Assembly: GCA_026398415.1 (NCBI GenBank)
Contig: JAPLSY010000074.1
Coordinates: 1-64,000 of the forward strand
Length of the DNA stretch: 64,000 nucleotides
DNA from: Kiritimatiellota bacterium
Lineage (GTDB): Bacteria > Verrucomicrobiota > Kiritimatiellia > JAAZAB01
Reading direction: 5' to 3'
In this document: positions 1 to 9,509 of the stretch, piece after piece
How positions within the stretch are numbered: position 1 is the first letter of the stretch
Layout: every line of letters starts with the position of its first letter
Notes under the pieces: generated by a model
What the model was told of the DNA's origin: nothing
The model's database searches: none
The model's input: the letters and a program-made list of their open reading frames with translations, nothing else
Program-made: the position numbers and the translations under genes

Positions 1-15
1 AACAACGTGTTTCCC

Positions 16-57
16 GTCTGTCCTCTGTCGTCTGTCATCCGCAATTCGCGCTCTGCT
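16..57. repeat. Degenerate heptamer tandem array (NTCYGTC type)
   Basis: Six consecutive 7-base units can be read: GTCTGTC, CTCTGTC, GTCTGTC, ATCCGCA, ATTCGCG, CTCTGCT. The same unit recurs at 18143-18156, 19567-19646 and 58938-58958, so this is a dispersed family. The rest of the first 194 bases shows no gene. Confidence 0.75.
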
Positions 58-194
58 ATAGCACAACGAAGCGTATCCGGCAAGTGCACAGATCCATGCG
101 CCCATATTATTTCTTGTCACATTTCGGATTGTATCATAATGTTTAGTTTTACCTGCTTGCGAGGGAGCGCACAAAAGTAAGGTATACCGTTGCC

Positions 195-2840
195 ATGATG
201 TTTATCATTGGGACATTTTTCTGGGTTCTGGCCCTGGCCGCCGTGGCCCGGCTTTTTTTTGCAAGCCGCACGGTGGTGCGGACGCATGCCTGGCTTTGGG
301 GCCTGTTGGCGTTGATGGCCATCGGCCTGCTGTTTCGTCCGCATGAGGATATATTTGGCGGCGAAGATCCGGGTTCCTACCTGAATTCCGGCGTTACCTA
401 CGGTCGGCAAGGTACCCTGTTTTATGTGGACCCCCTGCTTGCCCAGGTGCCTCCAGAAACACGAAGCACCTTTTATTATGGCCACGCATTCTCGGGTGCC
501 ACCAAAGACGCTTGTTTGTGGGTGGTCAATACGGACGCGGCCTTGCTGGGCCCTCATTTTCAGCCCGCCTATCCGCTGCTGATCAGTGTGGCAACGCGAC
601 TGGGCAACAATTCCTGGTCGCTTTACGTCGTACCCCTGTTTGCCTTCTTCACAGGCCTCGTTTTGATGGCACTGGCTTCCCGGTTGCTGGCACATCGGTT
701 GGCCGGCCTGATCGCGTTCGGTTGTTATTTATTGAATCCACTGACCTTGTGGCATGCCCGGTGCGCGCGCCCGGAGATCATCGCCGGATTCATGGTTTTT
801 GCCGGCCTGGCCCTGTTACTGCTGGCCTGGCAGGCGCGCAGCTGGACGCAATGGTGGGATATTCTACTCGGCGCGCTCTGTATTGGCGCCGCACCATTCT
901 TTCACATCACCGCCTGGTATCTGGTCATTCCGGCGGCCATGGCCGTTGGACTGGTAATCCTGCGAGGGCGCATGGACTTCCTGCTTTATCCGTTGGCGGC
1001 GCTGGGCATGCTGTTGTTGTTTTATGGCGAAACCAGGTACGTCACGGATTATTATCACGTCCGACGGTTTTTCGAAGCTACTTTCAATTACTGGCCATTC
1101 CTGGCACTGAGCCTGGTTTTCTTGGCAGGGATCAGTTTGGCCGCAAATCGTACCCGGCACCGCAGCGCAACTGAGGGCAATGGACCCCCAGCTGTTTCCG
1201 GATGGCTTGCGGCCGGACTGGCCCTGGTTTGCGCCTTGTTTTTAGTGAATGTGTATTTCAACCGTGAAAGTATAGGCTCGCTTCCGATCCTGGGAAGCAC
1301 GGTCCCGAACTATAATATTCTAACCGACTGGCAAACTTTCGCCAATATGGTTTCTTGGCCGATGGCCCTGCTTATCCTTGCCGGCTGGGCCACTTGGCTG
1401 ACCGGCGAAAGGTTATGGCGCCTGGAACGGATTGGACTGGCACTGACCGTATTTCCCGCGCTAGTCCTGGCCGGCACAATGCGGGATTTCATGATGACCC
1501 GCTATCTGCTCCTGGCGGTTATTCCCATGTCGGCCCTGTGTTTGACGGCATTGGCAACCCGCCTTCCAGAATGGCCGGGCCGGTCCTGGACCGCCTGGCT
1601 GGCTCCCGGCCTGGCCGCTGCCATCTGCCTGACGGGCCTGACCCAGCGCGGGCATCTGGTTACTCTGGTCGAACACCACGGCTTCCTGCGTTTTCTGGCT
1701 CCGTTTGCCCGGACCATACAACAGGATCAGGGGATACTACTTTGTGAATATTCTCGCCTCACAGCGCCCTTGGAACATATGTTTGGCGTTACGGCCCTGG
1801 GTCTTGACAATGAGCGCAAGGACGATTACAGCGCCGCGGAACGTGCTTGGGAAACGATTATGCGCACTCACCCGGATCAGCCGGCGTTTTTCATGACCCC
1901 CTTCCAAATACCACGGAGCGACCGCTTTGATTTTGCCCTGGTGAAGCAGGCCGTCTTCAAAGACCGTAAATTACAGCAAGCCTACAACGCATTGCCGAAG
2001 CGCATTCAGGAAATGCCGCTATCGCTGAGCTTGTACAAAATGACGCTGAAAGATGGCGCGCGACCGGCCACGTTATTAACCAACGTGGCGGCACTCCCGC
2101 TCGAGAGCGGCAATATGGGGTTGCGTCATTTTGCCAATGTGCGCGTCGAGAAACCCGTCTTGGAAGGCACCACGCTCGCGGCAGGCAAGCAGACCAGCCT
2201 CTTTCTTCCCGACAATCTAAAATCCAAGCTGCTTGAATTTAATTTTGTGGTGTATTCTTCAGACCCCCACCCCGTGGCGCCCGTGGTGAACGGAGAGAAT
2301 ACTCAGGCACAGGAGTGGAACGGCTTTCAATTCCAGTCTTTGGCAGACCAGTGGTGGTCCTACACCTGCCGGCCGAATAGAGCAACTGCCCCCAACACGC
2401 TTACGATCACGGCCCGCTCGCCGCTTTTTATTGCCACCGTACATGGAATATTCAAAACTAACATGTTTTCCATGAACACCGGGTTTTCGAAAAGCGTTAT
2501 CCCGCCGCTGAAAGGCCGATGGGCGCGCGCGAACGCCGCCATACTGGTGCCGGCTGCGGCGCCGGAATCCAAAATATTTTTGCTGGTGTTCGCACCGGAG
2601 TTCAGCCCGGGAGGCGAGGCACCGTCGCTGATGCTGTTTGATGAAGCAATCCCGTGGCACGCATCCACATTTTTACATCCCGGTACCTGGCAATGGCTGA
2701 TCTTGCCCCTGCCGCCTGGGAGAACCAACGATACGTGGCTTCGCATTTACGTCCAGCCGGCCTGGAACCCTCACAAAGCCGGATTCCCACCCGATCTGGG
2801 CGTCTTTTTCGGCAAGGTGATTGTGGCGCCGGCACCGTGA
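195..2840 (+). CDS. GT-C fold membrane glycosyltransferase-like protein
   Basis: This 881-residue integral membrane protein has about a dozen hydrophobic segments in residues 1-480 and a largely soluble C-terminal half, presumably periplasmic. After the second membrane segment comes an acidic loop (HEDIFGGEDPGSY, about residues 50-62). Such a loop is where dolichyl-phosphate-mannose-type (GT39/GT83-like) enzymes carry their catalytic acidic residues. The likely role is transfer of a sugar from a polyprenyl-phosphate donor. Acceptor and donor cannot be told from sequence. Two ATG codons in tandem (195, 198) both serve as plausible starts, with no strong ribosome site. Its stop lies 40 bases from the convergent stop of the next gene, with a palindrome between them. 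The family-level call is moderate. Confidence 0.6.
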   Translation: MMFIIGTFFWVLALAAVARLFFASRTVVRTHAWLWGLLALMAIGLLFRPHEDIFGGEDPGSYLNSGVTYGRQGTLFYVDPLLAQVPPETRSTFYYGHAFSGATKDACLWVVNTDAALLGPHFQPAYPLLISVATRLGNNSWSLYVVPLFAFFTGLVLMALASRLLAHRLAGLIAFGCYLLNPLTLWHARCARPEIIAGFMVFAGLALLLLAWQARSWTQWWDILLGALCIGAAPFFHITAWYLVIPAAMAVGLVILRGRMDFLLYPLAALGMLLLFYGETRYVTDYYHVRRFFEATFNYWPFLALSLVFLAGISLAANRTRHRSATEGNGPPAVSGWLAAGLALVCALFLVNVYFNRESIGSLPILGSTVPNYNILTDWQTFANMVSWPMALLILAGWATWLTGERLWRLERIGLALTVFPALVLAGTMRDFMMTRYLLLAVIPMSALCLTALATRLPEWPGRSWTAWLAPGLAAAICLTGLTQRGHLVTLVEHHGFLRFLAPFARTIQQDQGILLCEYSRLTAPLEHMFGVTALGLDNERKDDYSAAERAWETIMRTHPDQPAFFMTPFQIPRSDRFDFALVKQAVFKDRKLQQAYNALPKRIQEMPLSLSLYKMTLKDGARPATLLTNVAALPLESGNMGLRHFANVRVEKPVLEGTTLAAGKQTSLFLPDNLKSKLLEFNFVVYSSDPHPVAPVVNGENTQAQEWNGFQFQSLADQWWSYTCRPNRATAPNTLTITARSPLFIATVHGIFKTNMFSMNTGFSKSVIPPLKGRWARANAAILVPAAAPESKIFLLVFAPEFSPGGEAPSLMLFDEAIPWHASTFLHPGTWQWLILPLPPGRTNDTWLRIYVQPAWNPHKAGFPPDLGVFFGKVIVAPAP

Positions 2841-2848
2841 CGCCGGAC

Positions 2849-2874
2849 CCTCCTACGCCAAGGCGCTACGGAGG
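2849..2874. repeat. Short palindrome between convergent genes
   Basis: The arms CCTCCTACGCC and GGCGCTACGGAGG surround an AA centre; the pairing is near perfect with two one-base bulges. It belongs to the same family as the elements at 16776, 18860 and 26164 (consensus roughly CCGCCGTAGC..GCGAAGGCGG). It lies between two convergent stops and could also act as a bidirectional terminator, but no T run follows. Confidence 0.6.
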
Positions 2875-2880
2875 GCAGGC

Positions 2881-4131
2881 TCAGGCACCGAGAAACACCG
2901 GGCGGATATGCCGTTCCCACAGGTTCTCAGCCACGTTTTTTGCGATCACCGGCTCGAATTGCGCCAAGGCGTCGAGATAACGCGGCCCCATTTCGGCGGC
3001 AATCTTGTACCCAACATGCAAGAGCTGGCGAAAATGCGGATTGTAGTACGGGCAACGCTCATCGTGCCGCAGGGTCGCGGCAAAACGTTCGCCGTTCCAA
3101 CCCCGCACCTCGGCTATTGCCGGCAGGCGGCGCCGGTTAATATCAATGACCGTGGCATACGGCTTACACAGTTCATCGAATCGCGTCAGCGCCTGCGCGT
3201 AAATGTCCACGGCCAACACAAATCCATCGCCGCCAGCCGACGCCAAGCCAATTAATTCCTCCAGCCAGGTGGTGCCCGCCGTCTTCAGGTGGAGCCCCGC
3301 ATCGAACCGCTTCAAGGCGCGATGCATGGGGGCATATAATGAAAACTTATCGCTCCCGGAATGGACACTGAGTTTCAAGGACGCCGGCAGTCCCAACTGC
3401 TCGCGCGCATACCGAACCACGGCCAGATCCATTTCAAATTCGCGCACGAACTGCCCCACGTCGCCGACATAATCCACTCCCTTGTTGAAACGTCCCGTAA
3501 ATTTCGGGGCCAAAGTCTGCACCGGCACGTGATCGTCCGCCAGCGCGGCCAGGATCAGCAGGAGTTCCAATGGAGACTGGGGTGTATCGCATTCATCCAT
3601 GGACACCTCGGCCACAAAGGCAGACGTCCCTTTGGCGGCGGCAATGTGCCGGTAAAGTCGGGCGGCCTCCTTCACCGCGACCAGGTATGTGTTGCCGACC
3701 TGTTCGAGTTTGGCCGCGGTAACGTCCATGTCCGCGTCAAGACCGGGAATGGTCAGCCGGCCGACGAACCGTCGCTGGGACTTGATAAAGGCGGCCAGAT
3801 CCGCCGGGTCCGGCGGTTGGCCGATGGATTCGGCCACATCCAGCGTAAAAAAATCGCAGGCATTGAGAAATGCATCCGCGTTTTTCAGGCCGATATGATC
3901 GGCATCCACAAAATACGCGCCCCCCCACTTTCGGGCGCGCACCGCCTGGTCGGCGGCCCGGCGTGTATCGGCCGGTGTCGTCCCGATGATCTGATGCTCC
4001 CGATTCGACTTGTTCCATACCGGCGTGATGGTAACGCCAGCCGCCTGGGCCCGTAGAAGGGCATCCAACTGGGCCGCCCCTTGCCGCCCGAACCGGTCGC
4101 CAATGCCAATGGAATATTTTTCTAAAGTCAT
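2881..4131 (-). CDS. uxaE: Tagaturonate/fructuronate epimerase (UxaE family)
   Basis: The 416-residue protein resembles the UxaE family, which interconverts D-tagaturonate and D-fructuronate and so links galacturonate (pectin) and glucuronate breakdown. Visible family features are an N-terminal GIGDRFGRQG segment, an internal WNKSNREH motif, FVDADHIGL at about residue 74, and the SVHSGSDKFSLY block at about residue 251. The last contains His and Asp residues likely to bind metal or substrate. It is predicted cytoplasmic, with no signal peptide. No other uronate gene (uxaC, uxaB, kdgK) lies in the window, so it stands alone here. The family call is fairly sure; the exact substrate is inferred. 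Confidence 0.75.
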   Translation of the reverse strand: MTLEKYSIGIGDRFGRQGAAQLDALLRAQAAGVTITPVWNKSNREHQIIGTTPADTRRAADQAVRARKWGGAYFVDADHIGLKNADAFLNACDFFTLDVAESIGQPPDPADLAAFIKSQRRFVGRLTIPGLDADMDVTAAKLEQVGNTYLVAVKEAARLYRHIAAAKGTSAFVAEVSMDECDTPQSPLELLLILAALADDHVPVQTLAPKFTGRFNKGVDYVGDVGQFVREFEMDLAVVRYAREQLGLPASLKLSVHSGSDKFSLYAPMHRALKRFDAGLHLKTAGTTWLEELIGLASAGGDGFVLAVDIYAQALTRFDELCKPYATVIDINRRRLPAIAEVRGWNGERFAATLRHDERCPYYNPHFRQLLHVGYKIAAEMGPRYLDALAQFEPVIAKNVAENLWERHIRPVFLGA

Positions 4132-4161
4132 AGTTGAGCTCTCACTGTTTTATTCGATGGA

Positions 4162-4234
4162 TGGGCGATACAGGACTCGAACCTGTAACATCTACCGTGT
4201 AAAGGTAGCGCTCTAGCCATTGAGCTAATCGCCC
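4162..4234 (-). tRNA. tRNA-Val (anticodon UAC)
   Basis: On the minus strand the sequence folds as a full cloverleaf. The acceptor stem is GGGCGAU with AUCGCCC, the D arm is AGCUCAAUGGCUAGAGC, and the anticodon stem CUACC/GGUAG encloses loop UUUACAC with anticodon UAC. The T arm is ACAGG-UUCGAGU-CCUGU. The discriminator is A and CCA is not encoded in the genome (the next bases are TCC). Confidence 0.95.
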
Positions 4235-4309
4235 GTTCCCTGCGTGCCTGACACTCTATCGCCGGCCAACGACAAGTCAAGAATAGGCTGTAAACGAATA
4301 ATTATAACT

Positions 4310-4364
4310 CTCAACGCTCCACGCTTTACGCTCAACGTGCTTCATAGCAAACGTGCTTCATAGC
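4310..4364. repeat. Heptamer array (CTNNACG) plus 14-base direct repeat
   Basis: Four 7-base units CTCAACG, CTCCACG, CTTTACG and CTCAACG occupy 4310-4337. They run into a 14-base unit ACGTGCTTCATAGC present twice (4335-4348 and 4351-4364). It fills the gap between tRNA-Val and purN and is unrelated in base content to the GTCTGTC arrays, but has the same period. Confidence 0.75.
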
Positions 4365-4401
4365 TTGCAGACCCGCGCCCCGGATGGTATGGTTTTACGT
4401 T

Positions 4402-5007
4402 ATGACGACAACACCAATGGCTATCGCGGTGCTGGGTTCAGGTCGTGGCACTAATTTTCAGGCTCTGGCCGAGGCCATCAACAACGGCCGGCTGGATGCC
4501 CGGATTGTCTGTGTGCTCTCCAATGTTGAAAACGCCTTTATTCTTGAGCGGGCCCGGCAGATGCGTATCCCGGCCGAATACATCGACCCGGCTCCTTTCC
4601 GGACCAAGCTGGACGGGACGGCCGAACAACAGGCCATTGACCGTCTGCACCATTATGGCACCGAGTTGATCGCGCTGGCCGGATTCATGATGATCATTAA
4701 ACCGCGTCTGCTGAAGGCGTTCGCGGGGCGGATCGTGAACATTCATCCGTCGCTCCTGCCGTCCTTTCCGGGTCTGGAATCCTGGAAGCAGGCATTGGCC
4801 TATGGCGTCAAAGTCACCGGATGCACGGTGCATTATGTGGATACCGGCACGGATACAGGCCCGATTATTCTTCAGCAGCCCGTGCCCGTGCTGGAGGGAG
4901 ACACGGCGGAATCCCTCCACGCGCGCATCCAGGAGCAAGAACACATCGCCTACCCCGCCGCAATCCGGCAGGTCATCGCAACAATCCGCGAACAATCCCT
5001 GCACTGA
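4402..5007 (+). CDS. purN: Phosphoribosylglycinamide formyltransferase
   Basis: PurN carries out the third step of purine synthesis, using 10-formyl-tetrahydrofolate to formylate GAR in the cytoplasm. Counting from this ATG (201 residues), the nucleotide-binding SGRGTNFQ is at 13-20. The catalytic triad is Asn113 and His115 in NIHPSLLPSFPG and Asp151 in DTGTDTGP. The length fits the family. An upstream in-frame ATG at 4384 would add six residues (MVWFYV). I prefer 4402 because family members start just before the first beta strand, though neither start has a good ribosome site. hisG follows within 80 bases on the same strand. Confidence 0.92.
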   Translation: MTTTPMAIAVLGSGRGTNFQALAEAINNGRLDARIVCVLSNVENAFILERARQMRIPAEYIDPAPFRTKLDGTAEQQAIDRLHHYGTELIALAGFMMIIKPRLLKAFAGRIVNIHPSLLPSFPGLESWKQALAYGVKVTGCTVHYVDTGTDTGPIILQQPVPVLEGDTAESLHARIQEQEHIAYPAAIRQVIATIREQSLH

Positions 5008-5086
5008 TCACTTTCGGTATGGACAAGGCGTTCGTGCACGATATAATGCGTGCAATTTATAAATGACCCATGAACGGAATAATATA

Positions 5087-5959
5087 ATGAATAAATTAAT
5101 CCTGGGTTTACCAAAAGGCAGTCTGCAGGACGCCACCTTTCTGCTCATGAAAAAAGCCGGGTTCTTGATCACGGTCGGCTCACGCTCCTATATTCCGAGC
5201 GTGGATGACCCGACCATCGAGGCGCGGCTCATCCGCGCGCAGGAAATCAGCCGCTATGTCGAACTCGGGCTCCTGGATGCCGGGATCACGGGATACGACT
5301 GGATCATGGAAAACGATTCCAAGGTCGTTGAAATCGCCGACTTGATCTACGCCAAGCAGGGATTGCGTCCCGTGCGTTGGGTCGTGGCCGTTCCAAACGA
5401 TTCATCCATTCGCACGGTAGCGGACCTGCAGGGCAAACGGATTGCCACCGAGGCCGTCGGCCTGACACGCCGTTTCCTGCAAAAACGGGGGGTGCGCGCC
5501 GACATCGAATTTTCCTGGGGCGCCACGGAAGCCAAGGCGCCCGAACTGGTGGACGCCATTGTGGAATTGACCGAAACCGGTTCGTCGTTGCGGGCCAACA
5601 ATTTGCGGATCATCGAAACCGTACTGGAATCCACAACCAAATTCATCGCCAATAAGGCAGCCTGGAAAAACACGTGGAAGCGGGGAAAAATCGAGCAGAT
5701 CGCCATGCTGTTGAAGGGCGCCCTGCTGGCGGAGACGCGCGTGCTCTTAAAGATGAATGCACGGCGTAAAGCCGTCCGGGCAATTGTTAAGGTTCTGCCG
5801 GCCCTGCACGCGCCCACTATTAATCAACTCAGCGCAACGGGTTGGATCGCGATTGAATCGGTGGTTGAGGAAAAAATCGTGCGGGAAATCATGCCCCGCC
5901 TGAAGGCCGCCGGCGCGGAAGGGATCATCGAAATTCCACTCAACAAAATTATTGCGTAA
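5087..5959 (+). CDS. hisG: ATP phosphoribosyltransferase, long form
   Basis: HisG joins ATP and PRPP in the first step of histidine synthesis and is the usual feedback-controlled enzyme. The protein of 290 residues starts with the family signature [14 protein letters not shown]. It has the D-A-G-I-T-G-Y-D segment of the first domain and a PRPP-loop-like region ([14 protein letters not shown]). The C-terminal regulatory domain of the long, HisZ-independent form is present, with [13 protein letters not shown] near the end. An in-frame ATG at 5063 would add MTHERNNI; 5087 fits homologue starts better. No other his gene is in the window, so the pathway is dispersed in this genome. Confidence 0.92.
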   Translation: MNKLILGLPKGSLQDATFLLMKKAGFLITVGSRSYIPSVDDPTIEARLIRAQEISRYVELGLLDAGITGYDWIMENDSKVVEIADLIYAKQGLRPVRWVVAVPNDSSIRTVADLQGKRIATEAVGLTRRFLQKRGVRADIEFSWGATEAKAPELVDAIVELTETGSSLRANNLRIIETVLESTTKFIANKAAWKNTWKRGKIEQIAMLLKGALLAETRVLLKMNARRKAVRAIVKVLPALHAPTINQLSATGWIAIESVVEEKIVREIMPRLKAAGAEGIIEIPLNKIIA

Positions 5960-5986
5960 TCCGTGGTAAAAAGAAAGGAAGGACCC

Positions 5987-6082
5987 ATGGGCTCACTAAA
6001 AAAATGGCGCGCCAAGAAAATGTCCAAACACAAACGCCGCAAGCGGTTGAAAGCCAATCGCCATAAAAACATCAACAAATAG
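5987..6082 (+). CDS. Very small basic peptide, bS22 / AURKAIP1-COX24 domain-like
   Basis: A 31-codon gene encodes a peptide beginning MGSLKKWRAKKMSKHKRR and continuing with an R/K-rich tail to a TAG stop. More than half of its residues are Lys or Arg. The pattern (MGS..KK.R.KKMSK.K.RK..K..RHK) matches the short AURKAIP1/COX24-domain ribosomal peptides, such as actinobacterial bS22. The ribosome site AGGAAGGA, ending about four bases before ATG, is among the strongest in the window, which argues that it is a real, well-expressed gene. It lies between hisG and the TPR lipoprotein gene. Small-subunit binding is inferred from the family. Confidence 0.8.
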   Translation: MGSLKKWRAKKMSKHKRRKRLKANRHKNINK

Positions 6083-6110
6083 GATCTGCCGTCAGATCAC
6101 AGGATGGGCG

Positions 6111-8126
6111 TTGTTCGTCCTGGGAGCTTGCTTTTGCTGTTTTTCCGGTTGTCAGAGCCCCAGCGCCCGGAGTTCCGGTAGTTCCACAGCCGTCATCCTT
6201 CCGGCAGACTTGACGCTAAGTTCAGACCATGCCGCCATGGCAGAGGCCCTGGCGCATTTCAGCATGGGGATCCTCCGGGAAAGACTTGCGGATGGGTCAG
6301 CCTTGGCCAGTTACCGTCGCGCGCTGGAGGAAAAGCCGGATTACGATGCCCTTTATGTGCGCGCCGCGGTCCTTTATATCAAGCAGGGCCAGAACGATAA
6401 AGCCATTGCGCTCATGGAGGATGCCTGCCGGCACAATCCCCGCTCGGTGGAAGCCTGTCTTTACCTGGCCCAGGTTTATCAGGCGCTAAACCAGTCGGCG
6501 GAGGCCATCAAGGCCGCCCAGCGCGCCATCCGCATTGAACCCGCCAACGCCAAGGGCTATATCCAGTTGGCTTATCTTTATCTTGCGGCGCGCGACGAAG
6601 CGAAAGCGCGCGCGACGCTGGAAAAAGCGCGTAACAAAGCCACCGACAAGCTTCCCGTGCTTCGGTTAATGGGCGACCTGTATGCGCAGAAGATCGCGGA
6701 TGCGCTGGTTATCCCATCTCCTGATGCGGCCAAGGCCATCGCCTATTACGAGGAGGCCGCCACCCTTCCGCCGGACGACGCCTCCGTGCAATATCAGGAA
6801 CGCTTGGGCGACCTGTACCTGATTAACCGGCAAATGGATAAAGCGCTGGCAGCATTCCAAGATTTAACGACCCGCTTGCCGGATACCATCCAACTGCAGA
6901 AGAAACTGGCTATGTGTTACATGGCGCTCGGCCAGAAGGAAAAAGCAGTTGAAGCGCTGAAAGTGGTAATTGGACGGGAACCGGACAATTCGCCGGTCCA
7001 ATTTTATCTGGGCGAACTCTATGAAACGCTGGGAAACACCAACGCGGCTGTGGCCAGTTTCCGTTCCGCCGTGGATACCAACCCATCCACCGCCACCCCC
7101 TATCTGAAGCTGGCGTTTTATTACATGAAAACGGAACCGGCGAAGGCCGGCCAGACCCTGCAAAACGGGCTAAAGCGATTCCCGGAAGATAAAAAACTGC
7201 TCGAAATGTCGATCCCGTATTACCTGCGGAACCAACAGCCACTGGAAGCGCTCGAGAGTTTTGTACATCTGCAAAACCTGCTTCTGCGCGATAATGAACG
7301 CTTTTCGGATTCCCGGTATTTTCTGAATTTTGGGGACATCGCCCAGCAACATCAGATGTACGACAAGGCCATAACTTTGTATGAAAAGGGGCTGGAGCAG
7401 GACCCCGGCCTGCTGGAAGCCTACATCCGCCTGGCTTGCCTTCATTTCAGCACGCAGGCCACGGATGAAGCCTTGAATGTAATGGACGAAGCGGTGCTCG
7501 CACATCCCGAAGATCCCGTGGCCTGGTATTACTTTGGCCTGTTGTACAACCGGGCACAGGTTTACCCAACGGCCATCAACGCCTTTGAACGGGTCGAGAC
7601 GCTGGCCACTCGATTTCCCAAGGCCAACTTGTTGCTGGATAGCATGTTCTATTTCAATTACGGCATGGCCTGTGAGCGCTCCGGCCAATCCGAGCGGGCC
7701 GAAGCCCTGCTCCAACGGGCCATGCAATTGGATTCTGAAAATGACGAAGCGTTTAATTACCTGGCCTACATGTGGGCCGAGAAAGGCATCCATCTCGACC
7801 AAGCCTTGGAATACAGCCGGCAGGCCCTGGATTGCGATCCGGACAACGGCGCCTTCCTTGACACCCTCGGTTGGATTAAGTATAAACAAAAACTGTTTAC
7901 GGAGGCCCTGACCGGCCTCCAGTCCGCTAATTATTTCATGCCGGACGATCCGACGATCATGGAGCACCTGGGCGATGCCTGGCAAGCGTTGGGCAGCGAA
8001 TCCCAAGCTTGTGTCTGGTGGGAACGAAGTTATCGCATAAACGCCAATAATAAAAACCTGGAGGAAAAACTGCGGAAGCACGGCGTGGACATCAACGCTT
8101 TGCGCCAAAATGCACCCGCACCATAA
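6111..8126 (+). CDS. TPR-repeat lipoprotein
   Basis: The 671-residue protein has a very short hydrophobic leader ending in a lipobox-like CFSGC (Cys14). A long array of tetratricopeptide repeats, about 15 units, follows from residue 45 to the C-terminus (repeating patterns such as A..YL.LA..Y and D..Y.E.LG.LY). It probably sits on a periplasmic membrane face as a protein-protein scaffold. The start is TTG at 6111, six bases after AGGA; no in-frame ATG exists nearby. The leader has no basic residue, which is unusual and leaves the start somewhat open. The next gene begins five bases after the stop, so the two are likely co-transcribed. Confidence 0.75.
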   Translation: MFVLGACFCCFSGCQSPSARSSGSSTAVILPADLTLSSDHAAMAEALAHFSMGILRERLADGSALASYRRALEEKPDYDALYVRAAVLYIKQGQNDKAIALMEDACRHNPRSVEACLYLAQVYQALNQSAEAIKAAQRAIRIEPANAKGYIQLAYLYLAARDEAKARATLEKARNKATDKLPVLRLMGDLYAQKIADALVIPSPDAAKAIAYYEEAATLPPDDASVQYQERLGDLYLINRQMDKALAAFQDLTTRLPDTIQLQKKLAMCYMALGQKEKAVEALKVVIGREPDNSPVQFYLGELYETLGNTNAAVASFRSAVDTNPSTATPYLKLAFYYMKTEPAKAGQTLQNGLKRFPEDKKLLEMSIPYYLRNQQPLEALESFVHLQNLLLRDNERFSDSRYFLNFGDIAQQHQMYDKAITLYEKGLEQDPGLLEAYIRLACLHFSTQATDEALNVMDEAVLAHPEDPVAWYYFGLLYNRAQVYPTAINAFERVETLATRFPKANLLLDSMFYFNYGMACERSGQSERAEALLQRAMQLDSENDEAFNYLAYMWAEKGIHLDQALEYSRQALDCDPDNGAFLDTLGWIKYKQKLFTEALTGLQSANYFMPDDPTIMEHLGDAWQALGSESQACVWWERSYRINANNKNLEEKLRKHGVDINALRQNAPAP

Positions 8127-8131
8127 TTACC

Positions 8132-9427
8132 ATGAATGCCGGAGCCGCCCGTATTGATATTACGCCCGATCATGACGTTTGGATGGACGGCATGATCAGG
8201 GCACATCGTTCCACCGGAGTGCACGATCCGCTGTTTGCCAAAGCGCTCGTTCTATGTGAAACCAATCCTCACAGGGATGGGGTCGCGTTGGTCTCCGTGG
8301 ACGTCTGTGTCATCGGCACCGCGGACAATTTGGCAATGCGGCGCCGCATTACCAAAAAAACCGGCATACCGACCGACCGAATCATCCTGGCGGCCACGCA
8401 TAGCCATTCCGGCCCGGCGACGGTCGGGTATTTTAATCCCAAGGAAGACGATTACGTCAAAGCGCTGAGCGATAAAATCGCGGAGGTTGTGGCCAGCGCC
8501 GTAACCTCCCTGGCGCCCGCCGCCATAGGTTGCGCCTCCGGGCGCGAGGACACGATCAGCCATTACCGACGCCTCTTGGCCGATGATGGGCACGTGGTCA
8601 TGAACTGGGAGCCTTGGCCGGCCGAGCGGATCGTACGCGTCCTGGGTGTGATCGACCCGGAAGTCGGCGTGTTGAAGATCGTGCCCGCCAATGACACCGC
8701 AAAAACCATTGCCCTGCTGTTCAACCACGCCGGCCATCCCAATGTGCTTTCGGGCGATAATTACCTCCTGACACCGGATTATCCCGGCCTGGCAGAAAAA
8801 TTACTCGAAAAAAAGTTCGGGGGAACGGCGCTCTTTTTCAACGGCGCCCAGGGCTCGATGGATATTGACGGACTCAAGGATCGTGACTGGGAAGGGCGTG
8901 ATCGCGTGGGCCAAGCCCTGGCTGACGCCGTGGCGCAAACGGCGCAAAGCATAAAACCTTCTTCACATACCAAGCTCCGCATCGCATCAACACGTTATAC
9001 GGTACCGGCCCGCAAGATCAGCGCCAAGGAACTGGATTGGGCTGATCGCATTTTGGAGCAGACCGGCGGCGCCATCAAAACCGTGGCCGATGGTGTCGGC
9101 GACGACTACAAGGCCACGCTCTACCGGAAACTACGCGCATGCGAACATCAGCCCATCAACCTGGAGCAAATTGGCGTTGCCATTGGCGACAGTGCCTTGA
9201 TCAGTTTCCCCGGGGAACTTTTCACCGAGGTCGGCCAGCAGATCAAGGCGCAGAGTCCCCTGAAGCATACCTGGTGCCTGGGCCTGGCCAACGGGCAGAT
9301 TGGCTATGTGCCTACGCGGACGGCGATCAGCCAGGGCGGCTATGAGTCGGATACGCGCGAGGCAGACGATGCGGCCGCCGAACAGATCGTGGCCCACAGC
9401 CTGGAACTCTTGCGGCGCCTGGCCTGA
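8132..9427 (+). CDS. Neutral/alkaline ceramidase-like hydrolase (N-terminal domain only)
   Basis: The 431 residues match the N-terminal catalytic domain of the neutral/alkaline non-lysosomal ceramidase family. They include a GAARIDITP start, the metal-binding THSHSGP at about residue 90 and NHAGHPNVLSGDNY at about residue 190. The protein lacks both a signal peptide and the usual C-terminal immunoglobulin-like domain, so it is probably cytoplasmic. Such truncated proteins are common in polysaccharide-degrading bacteria and their substrate is not established; ceramide hydrolysis should not be assumed. Its stop is 175 bases ahead of the GntR gene, which has its own promoter. Confidence 0.65.
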   Translation: MNAGAARIDITPDHDVWMDGMIRAHRSTGVHDPLFAKALVLCETNPHRDGVALVSVDVCVIGTADNLAMRRRITKKTGIPTDRIILAATHSHSGPATVGYFNPKEDDYVKALSDKIAEVVASAVTSLAPAAIGCASGREDTISHYRRLLADDGHVVMNWEPWPAERIVRVLGVIDPEVGVLKIVPANDTAKTIALLFNHAGHPNVLSGDNYLLTPDYPGLAEKLLEKKFGGTALFFNGAQGSMDIDGLKDRDWEGRDRVGQALADAVAQTAQSIKPSSHTKLRIASTRYTVPARKISAKELDWADRILEQTGGAIKTVADGVGDDYKATLYRKLRACEHQPINLEQIGVAIGDSALISFPGELFTEVGQQIKAQSPLKHTWCLGLANGQIGYVPTRTAISQGGYESDTREADDAAAEQIVAHSLELLRRLA

Positions 9428-9509
9428 CGCAATCTATGATTCTGCCCGCCTTGCCGTCAAGCCGCCCAAATGCACCTTATTGCTTGGCAAGAAAAATATC
9501 CGAAAATAA

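Noticed and set aside
3361..4056. 231-codon plus-strand open frame opposite the uronate epimerase
   Set aside because: Shadow frame; the minus strand has the conserved UxaE motifs.
7170..8108. 312-codon minus-strand open frame opposite the TPR gene
   Set aside because: The plus strand shows clear TPR periodicity; the reverse frame has no family features.
8132..9427. Calling the gene a true ceramidase
   Set aside because: It lacks the secretion signal and C-terminal domain of characterised ceramidases, so only family resemblance is claimed.
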